Positions 19,680-32,280 of a stretch of DNA of 64,000 nt are shown one piece after another. Origin of the DNA: Przewalskia tangutica (Eukaryota > Streptophyta > Magnoliopsida > Solanales > Solanaceae); assembly GCA_029844215.1 (NCBI GenBank), contig CM056732.1, positions 16,890,001 through 16,954,000 on the forward strand, given 5' to 3'. The notes beneath the pieces are model-generated. The model saw nothing but the letters and a program-made list of their open reading frames with translations, had not been told where the DNA came from and did no database searches. A program made the translations under genes and the position numbers. Positions within the stretch are counted from its first letter, which is position 1, and each line of letters begins with the position of its first letter.

Positions 19680-22360
19680 ATGCGCATGATAGCCGTTGAA
19701 CCTTGGGGGAAAATATGTTGTCTGACCAAGCGATTCTGCAGTATGGGCAGATCAACATGGCTCAGAGACTAGTTCAGGTTCCAGGACACTTTGAATTGTC
19801 GTCTATTATGTCGTACGTTTCTACGAACGGCCCTACGATGTAGGCGAACAATGTTGGTCAGCCCAATTAGCAGCCGATGGCCCCTAGCTATGACTTAGCT
19901 CGGCTATCTGATGATGCTGTTTACAGTGGGTTACCATTCCAGTAGTCATTGCCGGTACCCAATCCATACCTTCCCGGAAGTGTAAATTTTCTATGAACGG
20001 CCGATGTCCGAGGAGAGCAGTCATGGAATACTCTTCCACCTTATCCTCAGGTTTTGTTAGCCGTTCCAGGAGCTCAGGTTGCAGGCTTTGCTGGCCAAAC
20101 CCAACAACAACAATGGGGAATTACCCCACTTATTGGTAATGGCCAGCAGACCAACTACAACCTTCAAATCCATATCCAATAAAGTACAAAATGGAGGCCG
20201 CCAGTGCAGAATGCCTACCAGCCGAATCCAATCGAGAATCGGCAGGGGACGTCATAACTGAAAAACCCATAAATTATTTCTAACACCATGCAGAGGTACT
20301 TCGACATCCAACTGAAACTTTTGGACAGGCCTATTTATAAGAAGTCTTACCTTGATTGAGTAGATCGGATAGCACATTTGTCAAGAGGCTTCAAAACACC
20401 GGAGTTTTCCATCTTCTAAGGCGACGACGACAAATCTGTTATCGAACATATCGGTAGATTCACTACCCAATACGGCGAAGCTGGCCAGAATGAGTATCAT
20501 AAGCTGCAACTATTCTCTCTCTCTCACGGGAATATCCTTTGCATGGTACTCATCTTTGTCTCCTGATTCCGTGCAAGGCTGGGCCGACATGGAGGGTTGC
20601 TTCCATGATAGGTTCTATTAGCCCCAACCATAGGTTACCGTGACTATTATAACGAATCGCAAACAACATATTGATGAATCGGCTGCCGATTTTATCAAGA
20701 GGTTCAGAAAAAGGTTGGGAAATGCATTGTACACTTTTTCGAATCTGAGTGTGCCCACATGATAATCAACAACATGCACCCTCAGTTTAAGGAGAAGTTG
20801 GTGGGACAATCTTGCTCTGACTTGAGCTAGTTAGCTGAAAAAGGCTAGCCAAATAGAACAGTACGTTCAAGAGAAGGAGCATAGAAGAGCCAGCCGAAAT
20901 TGAGGCTCCTACTTGATATCTATCATTGAAGTAAAGGAGTCCGACTCAGTGTCAGTCGATTGCACGGCAGATGCGATGGTGATCGAGATTGTTAGAGGTA
21001 AGGTCTGCTCTTGTATAGCCTTAAAAGCCGTCAATGTCAAGGAAACAAGTTCAACCGATCACATGGTCAATTACTTGTTTGATATCACAAAGGTATGTCA
21101 GATCTTTGATCATCTACTCAGAGATAAGCAGATTCAGCTTCTCGATGGCCACAGGATCCCGCCTGCCGAGGAACTTAAATACAAGAAGTAATGCAAGTGA
21201 CATAGTTCATACATTCACTCTACTTCTAATTGTGTGGTCTTCAGGAAGGCGATCCAAAACGGCATCAAAGAGGGGAGGTTCAAGCTAGCCAACAAGAGCA
21301 TGGCTAAAATGTCTATTGATATTAACCCCTTTCCCGTGGTACTAATATCTACGGTGTCTTTTGCTAACCCCGATGAATCTACAGATACCAAAGGGAAACG
21401 GCTGTTGAAAAGGGTATGGCTCCCTAAGAAACATGCCGAATGGGAGAAGGTCACAAGGACTTTCGTGTTCAACTAGTTAGGCAGCCTACATGATATTTTC
21501 GAGAACATGCAGCCAGCTGGATCAATTTGCATGACCGCCCTAGAAACGCGAGTGACTTCGAGCGAGAACTTTAGGAGCAAACCATAAGGTTTAGAAGGGT
21601 CCCTATTGAGGCCAGGCGCATGACTGAGAGGAAAGTACGGATGTCAACCAACTGGCAGCCGAGCATGCCTCTAATAGATTAAGAACCACTCCCTAAAACC
21701 AAACAGAGGGTGGTCGAGTTTAACGTAAATGAGGGTGTTTCGTCCTTACGTATCATAGCAAGAAATGAGGACCAGATGAGACCCCGAAGAACGGTTAAAC
21801 CAGCCGCCAACACTAAGGAATGGAAATAGTCCATCAATCAGACTCCCGAAAAGAAAAAGGAACCACCGAGAATCGCATCCAAAACCAAAAAAAGAAGGAT
21901 GCAATGTGACAAGGCCTTTGTAAGATGCAATAAACATTGAATCTAATTTCTAACACCAAGGCAGCCAAAAACCAGGAGATTCCTGAGTCTGTCGTAGTCG
22001 AAGCTATCGAGCGTGAATTTGACTCAGTTGTTTCAAGGGCACTTACTCGTGAAGGAGAGATGTTGGATCTACCAAAACTAGATGAACAACCTTCTGACAA
22101 TCCGATGGAAGAACCCCGACAAGAGAACAAGGCCTCGGGTGGACTTCTACTCGAGGCAATCCCACAAATTGTGCAGAGGATTCAGTCGGAGAATCCCCAG
22201 TCGATCTCCATGTGTCTCCAAAAGATAAAAGATATCGACTTCTTTTCAACCAAATTTAACGAGGTAGAAGATTTCATCCTTGATTTATTTAGCCAAGACC
22301 TGGTTGAAGAGATGTGGGCAGACATTGAAATAGTCAGCCTAATCCCATGTGAGTTCTAGG
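19680..22360 (+). pseudogene. gag of the Tat-type element, many stops
   Basis: Best conserved at 20288-20770: MQRYFDIQLKLLDRP, then GFKTPEF.IF.GDDDKSVIEHIGRFTTQYGEA, LQLFSLSLTGISFAWYSSL and SAADFIKRFRKRLGN. These match the retrotransposon gag domain of this lineage (RGFkvPdF.kFsG...EHiaRF..Q.Gea...LfplSLtg.AF.WYs.Lpp.Si.sW..mE..F). In-frame stops interrupt it repeatedly. Downstream, 20913-21191 and 21937-22359 are open pieces of the gag C-terminal and spacer region without a clear domain. It would form the capsid; this copy cannot. Confidence 0.75.
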
Positions 22361-22399
22361 CCAACTGCTCTGCGTGGATAGCCTGGAAGGTGATGTTTG

Positions 22400-25300
22400 C
22401 GTGAAAGACGCAGAATGGGAAATAATGGTCGATACCCCGACTAGGGACACTTTAAGCGTCGTATTTGGAACGCCTATAAAAGATATGGTTAAACACCTTA
22501 AGCCCATTTTATGTGAAGGCTTACATCAACGACAAAGCCATTAGTTGAGTGTTTGTCAACAATGGGGATGTGTTGAATGTGATGTCGTTGCTTACTTTGA
22601 AGGATCTCATCCCAACTAATATGAAAATGACTAGCCTTGTAGGAGAGGCCTCTGAAGCATTGGGGATTCTAGTAGCAGAAATCATTATGGGTCCCAAATG
22701 GTCAGGTCTGCCTTCTTTGTAATAGATGGCAAGCCATCCTACACCATTCTGTTGGGCAGAGACTGGATTCACACCAGCAGATGTCTTCTTTCCACCATGC
22801 ATCAAAAGCTCATCTTTTGGGAAGGAGACAAAATTAAAATTGTCCCAGCTGATAATAACCCGTTCCGACCAGGGGTTCAGAATATAGAGGAAATTCTCTA
22901 TTCACCATACATGGCTCCCATTGCTGTCACGGAACAATATAAAGAATGGTCTTGGGAATCTTGTAATTTTACCTCTCGAGGGTTCGAAAAAAATAATTAG
23001 CCAAACCACGGCTTACTTTGGAGGATTAAATGGTTAAGGAAACTCAAATCATACGTGACCTATGGTATCAGTTGATCGCCTTAAGCTCTGAGGCAAGGAT
23101 AGCGAAGGCATCACATATAGGAGATCACAATGACGAACCATCTCTAGCAGCCGATGAAGTAGAGTCGCCGATAGAATTTGAATCGCCCAAAAGAAGGGAT
23201 ATGCCTAGTTTCGAGTCTCATGATCCTTTGGAGGATATCAAACTAGCAACTAAAGAAGTCCCTCGACTAATACATATTCGTGGCTTGCTGAAGGAAGAAG
23301 ACAAATAAGGCATGATGGCCCGTCTACTGCAATATAAAGACTACTTCGCATGGGACTATCATGGGATGTTTAGGATGGCACTTACTTTGGTAGATCATAG
23401 ACTGTAAATTAAGGAGGGTTTCAAACCCCAAAAATAGTCACCCAAAAGGTATCACCCTCAGTTGATGCCTCAAATCAAAGCTGAGATCGAGCGACTACTG
23501 AAGAAGAATGGTTGGCAAACATCGTACCGATCAAGAAGAAGAATGGCAAGGTGCGAGTATGTATTGATTATAGGAACCTAAACTTAGCCACTCCTAAAGA
23601 TGAGTACGTCATGCCGATAGCTGACATGCTAGTCGACTCAGCAACCACTAATGGTGTGTTGACCTTCATGAATGGATACTCAGCATATAATCAAATATCG
23701 GTAGCCGAGGACGACATTCACAAAATTGCTTTCAGATGTCCAGGAGCGTTGGGCATTTACAAGTGGGTAGTTATGCCATTTGGTCCGAAGAATGTTGGTG
23801 CCACTTATCAGAGAGCAATGAACACCATATTTCATTATCTGATCGACAAGACTATGGAGGTTTACATCAACGATGTAGTAGTGACGTCTAAGGATTTCAA
23901 GGATCATTTAGCCGATCTTGAACAAGCATTAAAAAGAATGAGGATTCATAATCTCAAAATGAATCCAACCAAATGCATGTTCGGAGTATCAGGTGGAAAC
24001 TTCCTTGGATTTTTGGTACACAAGAAATGCATTGATAGATCATAACAAAGACAATGCAGTAATAGGATCCGCACCACCCAAGACAAAGAAGGAATTACAA
24101 AGCTTATTGGAAAAGATCAATTTCTTAAGGAGATTCATATCTAACTCGACTGACAATATGAAGGCCTTCTCGCCTTTGCTTAGACTTAAAGAGTCAGAAG
24201 AGCTAGTATGGGGTTCGGATAGCAAGAGGACTTCGATCAAATTAAAAAGACCTTAGCTACTGCTCCCGTACTGGTGCCTCCCGTGCACTTCTTTGGAGAA
24301 CCCAGAAATAAGTTGGAGCCGGAGTCACGATAACCAATCTGAGAGATAAAAACGCGGAGGTTCTCCTATCGGCTAGATCCTGATTTGACAAACAACCAAG
24401 CCGAATATGATGCTCTCATCATGGGACTCAAACTCCTAGTTTTCAGGAATATAAAGTTCATTGAGATCCGATGAGACTCTCAGCTAGGGAATATATTGTA
24501 AGGACCCGAATTTGTTGGCCTGTTACGAAACGGATAGCATGTTATTTAGAGAGTTCATATCAATCACATTAAATCATATTCCTAGAGGCGTGAATATTGA
24601 GGCTAACGACTTAGCACAAGAAGCTTCTGGCTTTAGGAAATCTCTACTCACTTTAGAGTATTACGAAATGCCAGCCGAAGTATTAGCCGTTGATCGAATT
24701 GACTCATGTAGTCAGTTACTGATTGACCATTTAAAAGATCCCTCCGGTTTCAAGTTCCCAAGGCTACAAAGAAGAGCCTCGAAATACGTACTCATTGATG
24801 ATGACCTTTATAAAAGGAGTGTGAATGGAGTACTGTTCAAGTGCATTGACCAAACAGAGGCCTTGAGGGTCATGGGAGAGGTCCATGAAGGGATACGTGG
24901 ATCACACAGAGCTGGATCAGCGATGAAGTGGCTGATTTATCGCCATGGCTATTATTGGCCTACTATCATAACTGATTGCTTCCAATATGCAAAAGGATAT
25001 GGAGAATGTCAGAAACATGGATCAATCCAACGGGTACCAGTCGAGGTGTTGCACCCAGTCATAAAACGTTGGCCCTTCAGAGGATGGGCTATGGACCTCA
25101 TCGGCTAAAGGCCACAATTTTATTATCGTGGCTACCGATTATTTCACTAAATGGGTGGAGGCTCAGCCGATGAACAAGGTTCATCAGACATATGCCATTC
25201 AGTTTATCCAACACCAGATCATATATAGATATGGTATCCCCGAGATGATTACAACTGATCAAGGGACGGTGTTCACTTGTTCTAAAGTGGCAGTCTTCGC

Positions 25301-25857
25301 TGAGAAATTTGGGATCAAAACGATCACATCCTCGCCTTATTACGCACAGGAGAATGGGCAAGCCGATGCAGCTAACAAACTTATTGTGGACATAATCAGT
25401 AAAAATGTGAAGGATAAACCAAGAATGTGGCATCTCACTCTGGATGAAGTCGTTTGGGCGATCAGGAATTCTAAATCTACAGCTACCGGGGTGACACCTT
25501 ATCGGCTAATCTACGGTCAAGATATAGTGTTTCCATTGGAAATTAATGTCAAATCCTTAAGGGTGGACAAACATAACTCTCTAAATTTAGAGGAGTATCA
25601 ACAGGCCATGCTAATGGAATTGGACCAGTTAGATGAAGATCGACTGATGGCCCTAGAGAAAATTGAAGCCGGTAAACGAAAAATGCCTAAGGCATAAAAC
25701 AAATATGTTAAGCCTAAAAGATTTGTCGAGGGAGACTTAGTTTGAAAACCATTTTGCCGATTGAAATGAAAGATCGTAAATTCGGCAAATGGTCGCCAAA
25801 CTGGGAAGGACCTTTCGTAGTAAGCCAACTGATCGCCGGCAACGCGTATCGACTAAT
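22400..25857 (+). pseudogene. pol of the Tat-type element (protease, RT, RNase H relic, integrase), inactive
   Basis: Protease C-terminal part: SAFFVIDGKPSYTILLGRDW (22698-22760). RT at 23485-24045 carries KKKNGKVRVCIDYRNLN, DGYSAYNQ-like NGYSAYNQIS, FRCPGALGIYKWVVMPFG and GATYQRAMNTIFH. The catalytic box reads YIND where the family has Y[IV]DD, so one catalytic Asp is lost. RNase H survives only as LTNNQAEYDALIMGLKLL near 24380-24430. Integrase (24512-25697) keeps the HH-CC zinc region and catalytic Asp in AMDLIG, Asp in TTDQGTVF, and Glu in QENGQADAANK, but has a frameshift at about 25108. The next element inserted a few codons before pol's apparent end. Confidence 0.85.
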
Positions 25858-28340
25858 TGTTGACACCCAATTTTGACCCATCTTTTAGTCATCTCTTGCA
25901 ATTTTAAGCATTTTAGGACACAACATTTTAATCACCATTTTTGGCATTTTTGTATATTTTTTACCTAACATTCTATGTTGTTTTATTTTTGTAAATTGGC
26001 ATCATGTTTTTACTTTAATTAGGTATTAAACATTTTCAAATATTATGTTATTATTGTTGCGCGATCATTTTATTTTACTAATTTTGCATCTCTTTAAATA
26101 ATTAACTGACATCCCGTCTTTACTTTTAATCATGCATTAAATATTTTCTAAATATTATATTTTATTATTATTGCATCGGCATTTGAATTTTAATAATTTT
26201 GCATCTTTTAAATAATTTTTTTTCTTTTTAATAATTAACCCATTTTGCATTTCATCAAATCAGTCCAGTTCAAGGCACAATCTGGACCAGTCCAATCCGC
26301 CAAAAATCGAAGCCCAAACTGAGGCCCAATACACCTTTCATCTTTTCCCTCCAATACCCAATACCCAATACCAATACCCAAAACCCAAACCCTAAACCTA
26401 ATCCCACACTATAAATAAAAACCTTAACCCCCTTTTAAAAACCTACCCCTCAGCCGTATACCCTTCCCCTCATCCCCTTTCAGCCGCAATATAGCCTTCT
26501 CTCATTCTTCTGAAACTATCTCCATCGACCCTCATTTCCCTTCCAGCCGCAACCCCTTAAACACTCACTGTCACTGACCCTTCCCGTCGACCACTACTCA
26601 CCCGTCGACCTCACCCCACACATCCCACTAACACTCACTGTCACTGACCCACACCGCACCTCACTGCTCACCGTCGAATCTCACCACTGCGGTGGCGTCG
26701 CTCCGGCGACCTCGCCGTGGAAGCGACGCCGCTGCCCGCTGCCTTTTCGTGTTGTTAACTCCGGCGATAACACTGTTTGTATCTCTTTTGTTGGCTATGC
26801 TGGACTGATTTAATGTTATTTTCTGATCTTTATGTCTTAACAGAGTTCTTGGAAATTCTAGCGAATCCTGTTTTTGTTCGTGGATATTTGTTGTTGGTAT
26901 ATTTGGTTGGAGACTGATTTGATTTCTGTTTTGGTGATTTGCCGGAGTTCTAAAACTCCGGCGAGCTCTACTGTTTCCGTGCATTTTACTGCTTCCGGCG
27001 AACAGCTGGTGTGTCACCATTTCAGGAATTGTTTTGACATTCTTGCCCTGTAACTGGCTGACTTTGAACGTTCCTAATCTTGCAAGTTTTTGTTGGTTTA
27101 TCATTGTCTGATTGCACTTTGAGACCATTTTGTTACCGTTGAGAATGCTTATTTGTTGTTTAGTTGTCATTTAGGGTCTGAGGATTAATGCATTTTAAGA
27201 TGGGATGCGGCCACATTTTGTTGCTATATTAAGTGGTGTGGAATTGTTTCATTTGAGGTAAATTGTTGTATTTGTTTTGAGGGCTGAAACATGATGCATT
27301 CTTGAGATATGTTTAAGGCAAAATAGCTACTGTTATGTATATAACAAGTTGTTGTTTGTTTTCTTCTTCTCTGATAAGGCTCAGGTATTACACTGGAAAA
27401 GGAAAACACTTGGTGCTTATTTTTTGATTCGGTTACTATATTCAACTGGTACATTTGAAATGAAAAGATACTGCCCCATTTGATATTAACTGATTTGAAT
27501 ATGATACTACATTGGCCAATGAAAAAGTTATCCGTCGATTTTTGAGGCCTCCACAGTTGCAAAGACGGAAAATAAAATAAATGAAGCTTTCTGGGCAATG
27601 ATGATTTCTTCCACTTACACCGGATAACCAACATGCCATGCAAGGCGAATTCTCGCAGCCGCACTTGTTTAGGCTGTCCTACTTTATTTTTTATATATAT
27701 CTGAGCCCTCCGTGTTTAAAACTATTACTGTTTTGGCGCGGATCCGAAGGTTTTATCTATTTTATTGTTTTCTAGCAATATTGGCCGATGAAGGAATCTC
27801 CGTCTGATTTCCAAGGCCTCCCCTGTGCAAAAGACAGATTTATTTTTGCTTTATTTATTAATTCTTGCTATTACTTTAAAATTATTTATTCTATTACTAA
27901 CACTTTTACTAAGTGTTTATGCAGGTATCCGAAGATACATTTCAAAAAGAATGTCTCGGAGTTTTATTTTATGCCGCATTTAATTTTAGCTTTATTATTC
28001 TGTATTGCATTTCATTGTAATTGTAAATTATGTAAAAATGCTTAGAATAGGTAGAATAAAAAGGCTATAAATAATTAACCTAGGTTTGAACGGACAACCG
28101 CAAGTTAGCGGATCTTAAAGGATACCTAACCCCTTCCCTTTAGGATAATAAAGAACCCTGATCCATAATCTCATTAATTTCACAGACCATTAAATGGAGA
28201 TCAATTGCAGTATTTTTATTGCAATAAATCAAGTGTCCTAATTCACTTAATTAATTAGGTGGCGACTCCTTTAAATACATCTAGGAATCAACCATACGTA
28301 GTACTTCCGTTTTCGACCACGGTTAAAATGGGGTGTTACA
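25858..28340 (+). repeat. 5' LTR of the LARD-like element, 2.48 kb
   Basis: A TATA box CTATAAATAA lies at 26409-26418, followed by a C-rich leader and a GC-rich block (26680-26740). A stem-loop GCCGGAGTT-CTAA-AACTCCGGC is at 26941-26962. Minus-strand frames of 169 and 146 aa recur in the partner LTR but match no protein and are not credible genes. Differences from the 3' LTR cluster at 26270-26600. Confidence 0.88.
26409..26418 (+). promoter_or_regulatory. TATA box in the LARD-like 5' LTR
   Basis: CTATAAATAA, preserved at about 33796-33805 in the 3' LTR. It predicts LTR transcription start near 26440. Confidence 0.6.
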
Positions 28341-28343
28341 GAA

Positions 28344-28361
28344 TGACGACTCTGCTGGGGA
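28344..28361 (+). other. Primer-binding site of the LARD-like element
   Basis: TGACGACTCTGCTGGGGA begins three bases after the LTR end; it is near TGGCGACTCCGCTGGGGA, the site seen in Tat/Ogre elements (complementary to a tRNA-Arg, as I recall). Confidence 0.75.
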
Positions 28362-31194
28362 TACCCCATGTACTTAGCAGGTTCTTGACCATAGCAAACC
28401 TAGGTTTATTATTGTTTGGTTTTATTTGCTTTTATTTGTTTTAAATACCTTAAAATTGCTTGCTTTAATTTTGTATGTTTAACTGTTTTAATTGCTATTT
28501 GCTTTTACTGTTTTCCTTAAACTGGCATTCCGCTCATATTTCCTCCACTCTGGAAAATTTACATTGTCACCCACTACACGCGTTGGTGTGCTTCGCGCAC
28601 CCGCAAATTTCTTTCAAGACACCCAAAATTTAGGAGAGTTGGCGCTTGCGTGGAGTTAGATCGGGTCGTCTGATCAGCCACGTAGCTTTCTCACTCGAGT
28701 TGTCCGCTCGGGAACCTTGCGTCAAGTAAGCCAAATCTTAGAAAGCTTAAGATATAGCTATACCACACTTTTATATTAAGTCATGCATGCATAAACCTTA
28801 GGTGAGTTAATCCATTGTATTAACGCCACAATTAGAAATCCACCAAACTTGTCGACGGGTTTCACAACCCAACGACCCATTAGCATACTATGTGTAGCGT
28901 GATGATGATAGACGGATCCAAGCCTGGTTATGACACACTGAAATTGGAAAAAGTGCACCGTCATTTGGTCGCCATTTCCAACAAAACATTGCAGTTTAAC
29001 GGCTTGGACCTATTTATCATAATCTCGCATATTTGGCGTTTAGGCCTACCTCTGGCATAAGAGAGGTCCCATGCATATTAGGCGCTCGCTTGATTTGCAT
29101 GCTTTTGTTTACTATTTTGTCGCTAGCAATTCTGTACATATTATTTAATGCAATAATTACCCTTTTAACCCCTGTACATATCACGCTATGTGCTTATAAC
29201 TCTGGCCACGAGCATTTGCATTTTTGTACTTTTGTTGTCATATTGCAATCAGGACTTCTACTGCGTAAATCGCTCTTGAACAATGCGATTTGGACTTTGT
29301 GAAACATTAACCATCAGTCCAGTTGAACCAAGCAGGGGAGTCTTTGACTATATTGTCACGCCCTTACATTTTACTATTTGTGTGGCTTGCCTACTCTCAC
29401 CCATTTGTCATATTTTTTGCAGGAAGACCGTCCTCGCAAATAGTCGAGGGCGGACAACAACAACAAAAAAAAAAAAGGAAAAAAAATCATCACAAGAATG
29501 AGCTAGAGTTATGTTGACGGAAAGAAGTTAGCTTATACCAGATTCAACGAAGCATCGCTCTGGGTCCTATATTTTGTATCTTTATTGAAAATTCAATTGA
29601 TATGTCTAGTATTGATTACATAATCTTTTATCATGCATTTTACAACACCATCCCGAACTACGCATGTCTGATTCTCACCATACGGTGTGATACGTAGGCA
29701 ACTCATCTTGGGTTCGACACCACCACATAAAAAAGAAGGGGGCATATTTGGTTCACCCATTCATTGCATCACGGGCATTCATTATTACATTTCAATCATT
29801 CTAGCACATACATTCGTTCATGCATTTCATTCATTCTATCACAGTCATGCATTTTTTCATTACATTATTTTACTTTGCATTAGTCTTATATTGAACAATC
29901 ATTTGTTTTGCACGACTTTTACTTTTGCATTTCTTTCATGAATGAATTCTTTTTAAAGCATACGTTTTATAACATATCTGAACGAACTACGCACACCTGA
30001 TTCTCGTCAAAGATGAGATACGTAGACAGCCCTATTCGGGTTCGGTACCCTTTATTCAAAAATACAAAAAAAATATTTTTGTGCATAAATACAAAAAAAA
30101 TGTTATCCAAAATACAAGGACATTTTTTAAGTATCATTGTTTGATTTGGTTGATACCGACACAGTTGGGAGTGTGCATAGAAAAGAACAAGTAATAATCA
30201 ATATGATTGACTTTGTGGTAAACCATAGATTCTTTTGGTACCTCTCACATACACATGTAATGACATTGTCTTGCATGCTTTCAAGATAAGAACGAAACTA
30301 ACCTCGTCATTTCATGTGCATTGTGTGGTGAGTTTTAGAATAAGTTCAATTACATTGCATTGTGATCTAGAACTTGGCCTGAATGTTTGTTGAGGCGAAA
30401 TCCTGAGTAACACTTGGTGTAGGAAATGATCGTAGGCTTTCTTTGACCCGTTTGAGCCTTTTCAGCCTACCAAATAACATTATCCGTAGTACACCCCCTT
30501 TGAGCCTAAAGCCTGTTTTTTTGACAACCGCATATTACACCTATACCTTTTCTGAGTGCGTACGCACTATCCCTCTCTTGGCCCGACCTCCTTGAGCGCT
30601 TTGGAAATGTGCAAGTGGCTGACGAAATTCTGCGTAAAAAAAAAAAAAAAAAAAAAGATCAGCATTAGAGCACACAAATATCAAGCACGGACGTAGTCCA
30701 ACGCTCGGGGAAGGATTAGTCACTTTTACCCAAATGATATCCATCCCTCCCCCCAAACCTACATTACAAGCCCGTGACAAGCCCTACATGATCTTATACT
30801 GAGGGTTCTCACATTAGTGGATACTTACATGATGGTCAAGCCTATGGTATCACAATTGCGTGCATTGAACATCCTTTTGAGTGTGAGTGTACTTCTCTAA
30901 ACGTCCCAAAATTCAAAATACTGGAATATATGTGAGAAATGAGACTTTCTTCAGCGAGGGCATTTGAAACGCGAGATTATGTGTAGTTCGAAACCTTGGC
31001 TGCAAGCAAGTGTGTCGGTACTTAGGTGTCTGAGGTACCATTTGAAACTATAGGAATTACCCAGAAGTCAGTCTCGGTTAGACTGAAAGTAAATAACGGG
31101 ATTCCTAAGCACAATACTAATTGTTGGTATCAACTGAAGTCAGAACTTGATGTTGTCTTTCAACTTTTCAAAAAAAAAAAACATATATTCTCAT
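28362..31194 (+). other. Leader and interior of the LARD-like element, no coding sequence; two single hairpin motifs
   Basis: No frame over about 90 codons and none recognisable. Two isolated copies of the ACTACG...CGTAG hairpin lie at 29654-29698 and 29984-30026; their inner stems differ in sequence but still pair (CTCACC/GGTGTG and CTCGTC/GATGAG). A 21-base A-run occurs at 30636-30656. The rest is unique AT-rich DNA. Confidence 0.65.
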
Positions 31195-31575
31195 CATTTT
31201 TTGCATCACGAACTACGTTTTGACCTGATTCCCTCAGCGGGATACGTAGGCGGCCACATTGGCCTCGGTCTCATTTTTTGAAAACTGTACAATCATTTTT
31301 GCATCACGAACTACGTCTTGACCTGATTCTCTCAGCGGGATACGTAGGCGACCACATTGGCTTCGGTCTCATTTTTGAAATTGTACAGTCATTTTTTGCA
31401 TCATGAACTACGTCTTGACCAGATTCCTTTAGCAGGATACGTAGGCGGCCACATTGGCTTCGGTCCACATTGTTTGAAAACCCATAAAAATCCTTATTTT
31501 TTGCATCACGAACTACGTCTTGACCTGATTCCCTCAGCGGGATACGTAGGCGGCCTAAATCGGCTTCGGTCACAC
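31195..31575 (+). repeat. Four-copy, about 97-bp tandem repeat containing the ACTACGT...ACGTAGG hairpin
   Basis: Units start near 31195, 31293, 31389 and 31492. Each contains TTTTTGCATCACGAACTACG, then TTGACCTGATT, a short inner stem and GGATACGTAGGCGGCC, then CATTGGCTTCGGT. Outer stem ACTACGT/ACGTAG and inner stem ATtCCC/GGGAT can form in each unit; unit 3 has CCT/AGG instead of CCC/GGG. Frames through the array on both strands are by-products of the repetition. Confidence 0.88.
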
Positions 31576-31979
31576 CATTAGAAATCTTCCCATTGGCTCG
31601 TGTGCGATAGAATGCGTTTGATTATTCTGAAAAGAGATATGAGCAATTTCCGCCAGAGTTAAGTCTTGTCCATGCGTCCCGCATAACGAAAATTTGGACA
31701 ATTTTGGGAAATGCACCATAAAGAGATCATAATAAGGATTCCAAAAGCAATCAACAATTGCAGCATTCAGCAAGCATTCGCAGCAGTCAGCAAGTTCGCA
31801 CAGAGACTGCATCAGCACTCGCAACTTTCAGATCTTCATATCAGCAAAGGCGGGAGCACAACAATGAGCACATGCGGGTTACAAACGCACAACGTCTATG
31901 CAATGACGTTATCTCAACCCAGGCGAGTCACAAAGCAGGTACGTCCATAAAATGACACCATTTCATTGTAAGCCTATGC

Positions 31980-32280
31980 AATGGCTTCATTCATGTTTCG
32001 TCTATACAACGACGAACATCTGCATCGCGTCCATGCAACGACGTCATATCTTCTAAGCCTATGCAACGGTTTCATCATGTTCCGTCTATACAACGACGAG
32101 CATTTACATCGCGCCTATGCAACGACGTCATTTCATGTAAGCCTATGCAACGACTTCATCATGTTCCGTCTATACAACGACGAGCATCTGCATCGCGTCT
32201 ATGCAACGACGAACATCTGCATCGCGTCTATGCAACAACGTCATTTCATGTAAGCCTATGCAACGACTTCATCTATGTTT
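31980..32280 (+). repeat. Irregular CGTC-TATACAA-CGACG repeat array
   Basis: Alternating segments of CGTCTATACAACGACG, CATCTGCATCGCG and AAGCCTATGCAACGRCTTCA, with units of about 30 and 80 bp. It grades into the regular 46-bp array that follows. Confidence 0.8.

Noticed and set aside
26661..27664. Minus-strand frames of 169 and 146 aa, repeated at 33964-35001
   Set aside because: They lie in the LARD-like LTR, antisense to its TATA box, and match no protein. Their recurrence only reflects LTR duplication.
30636..30656. Run of 21 A residues, as in a retroposed transcript
   Set aside because: No gene-derived sequence upstream and no target duplication; inside an LTR-element interior it is more likely simple slippage.
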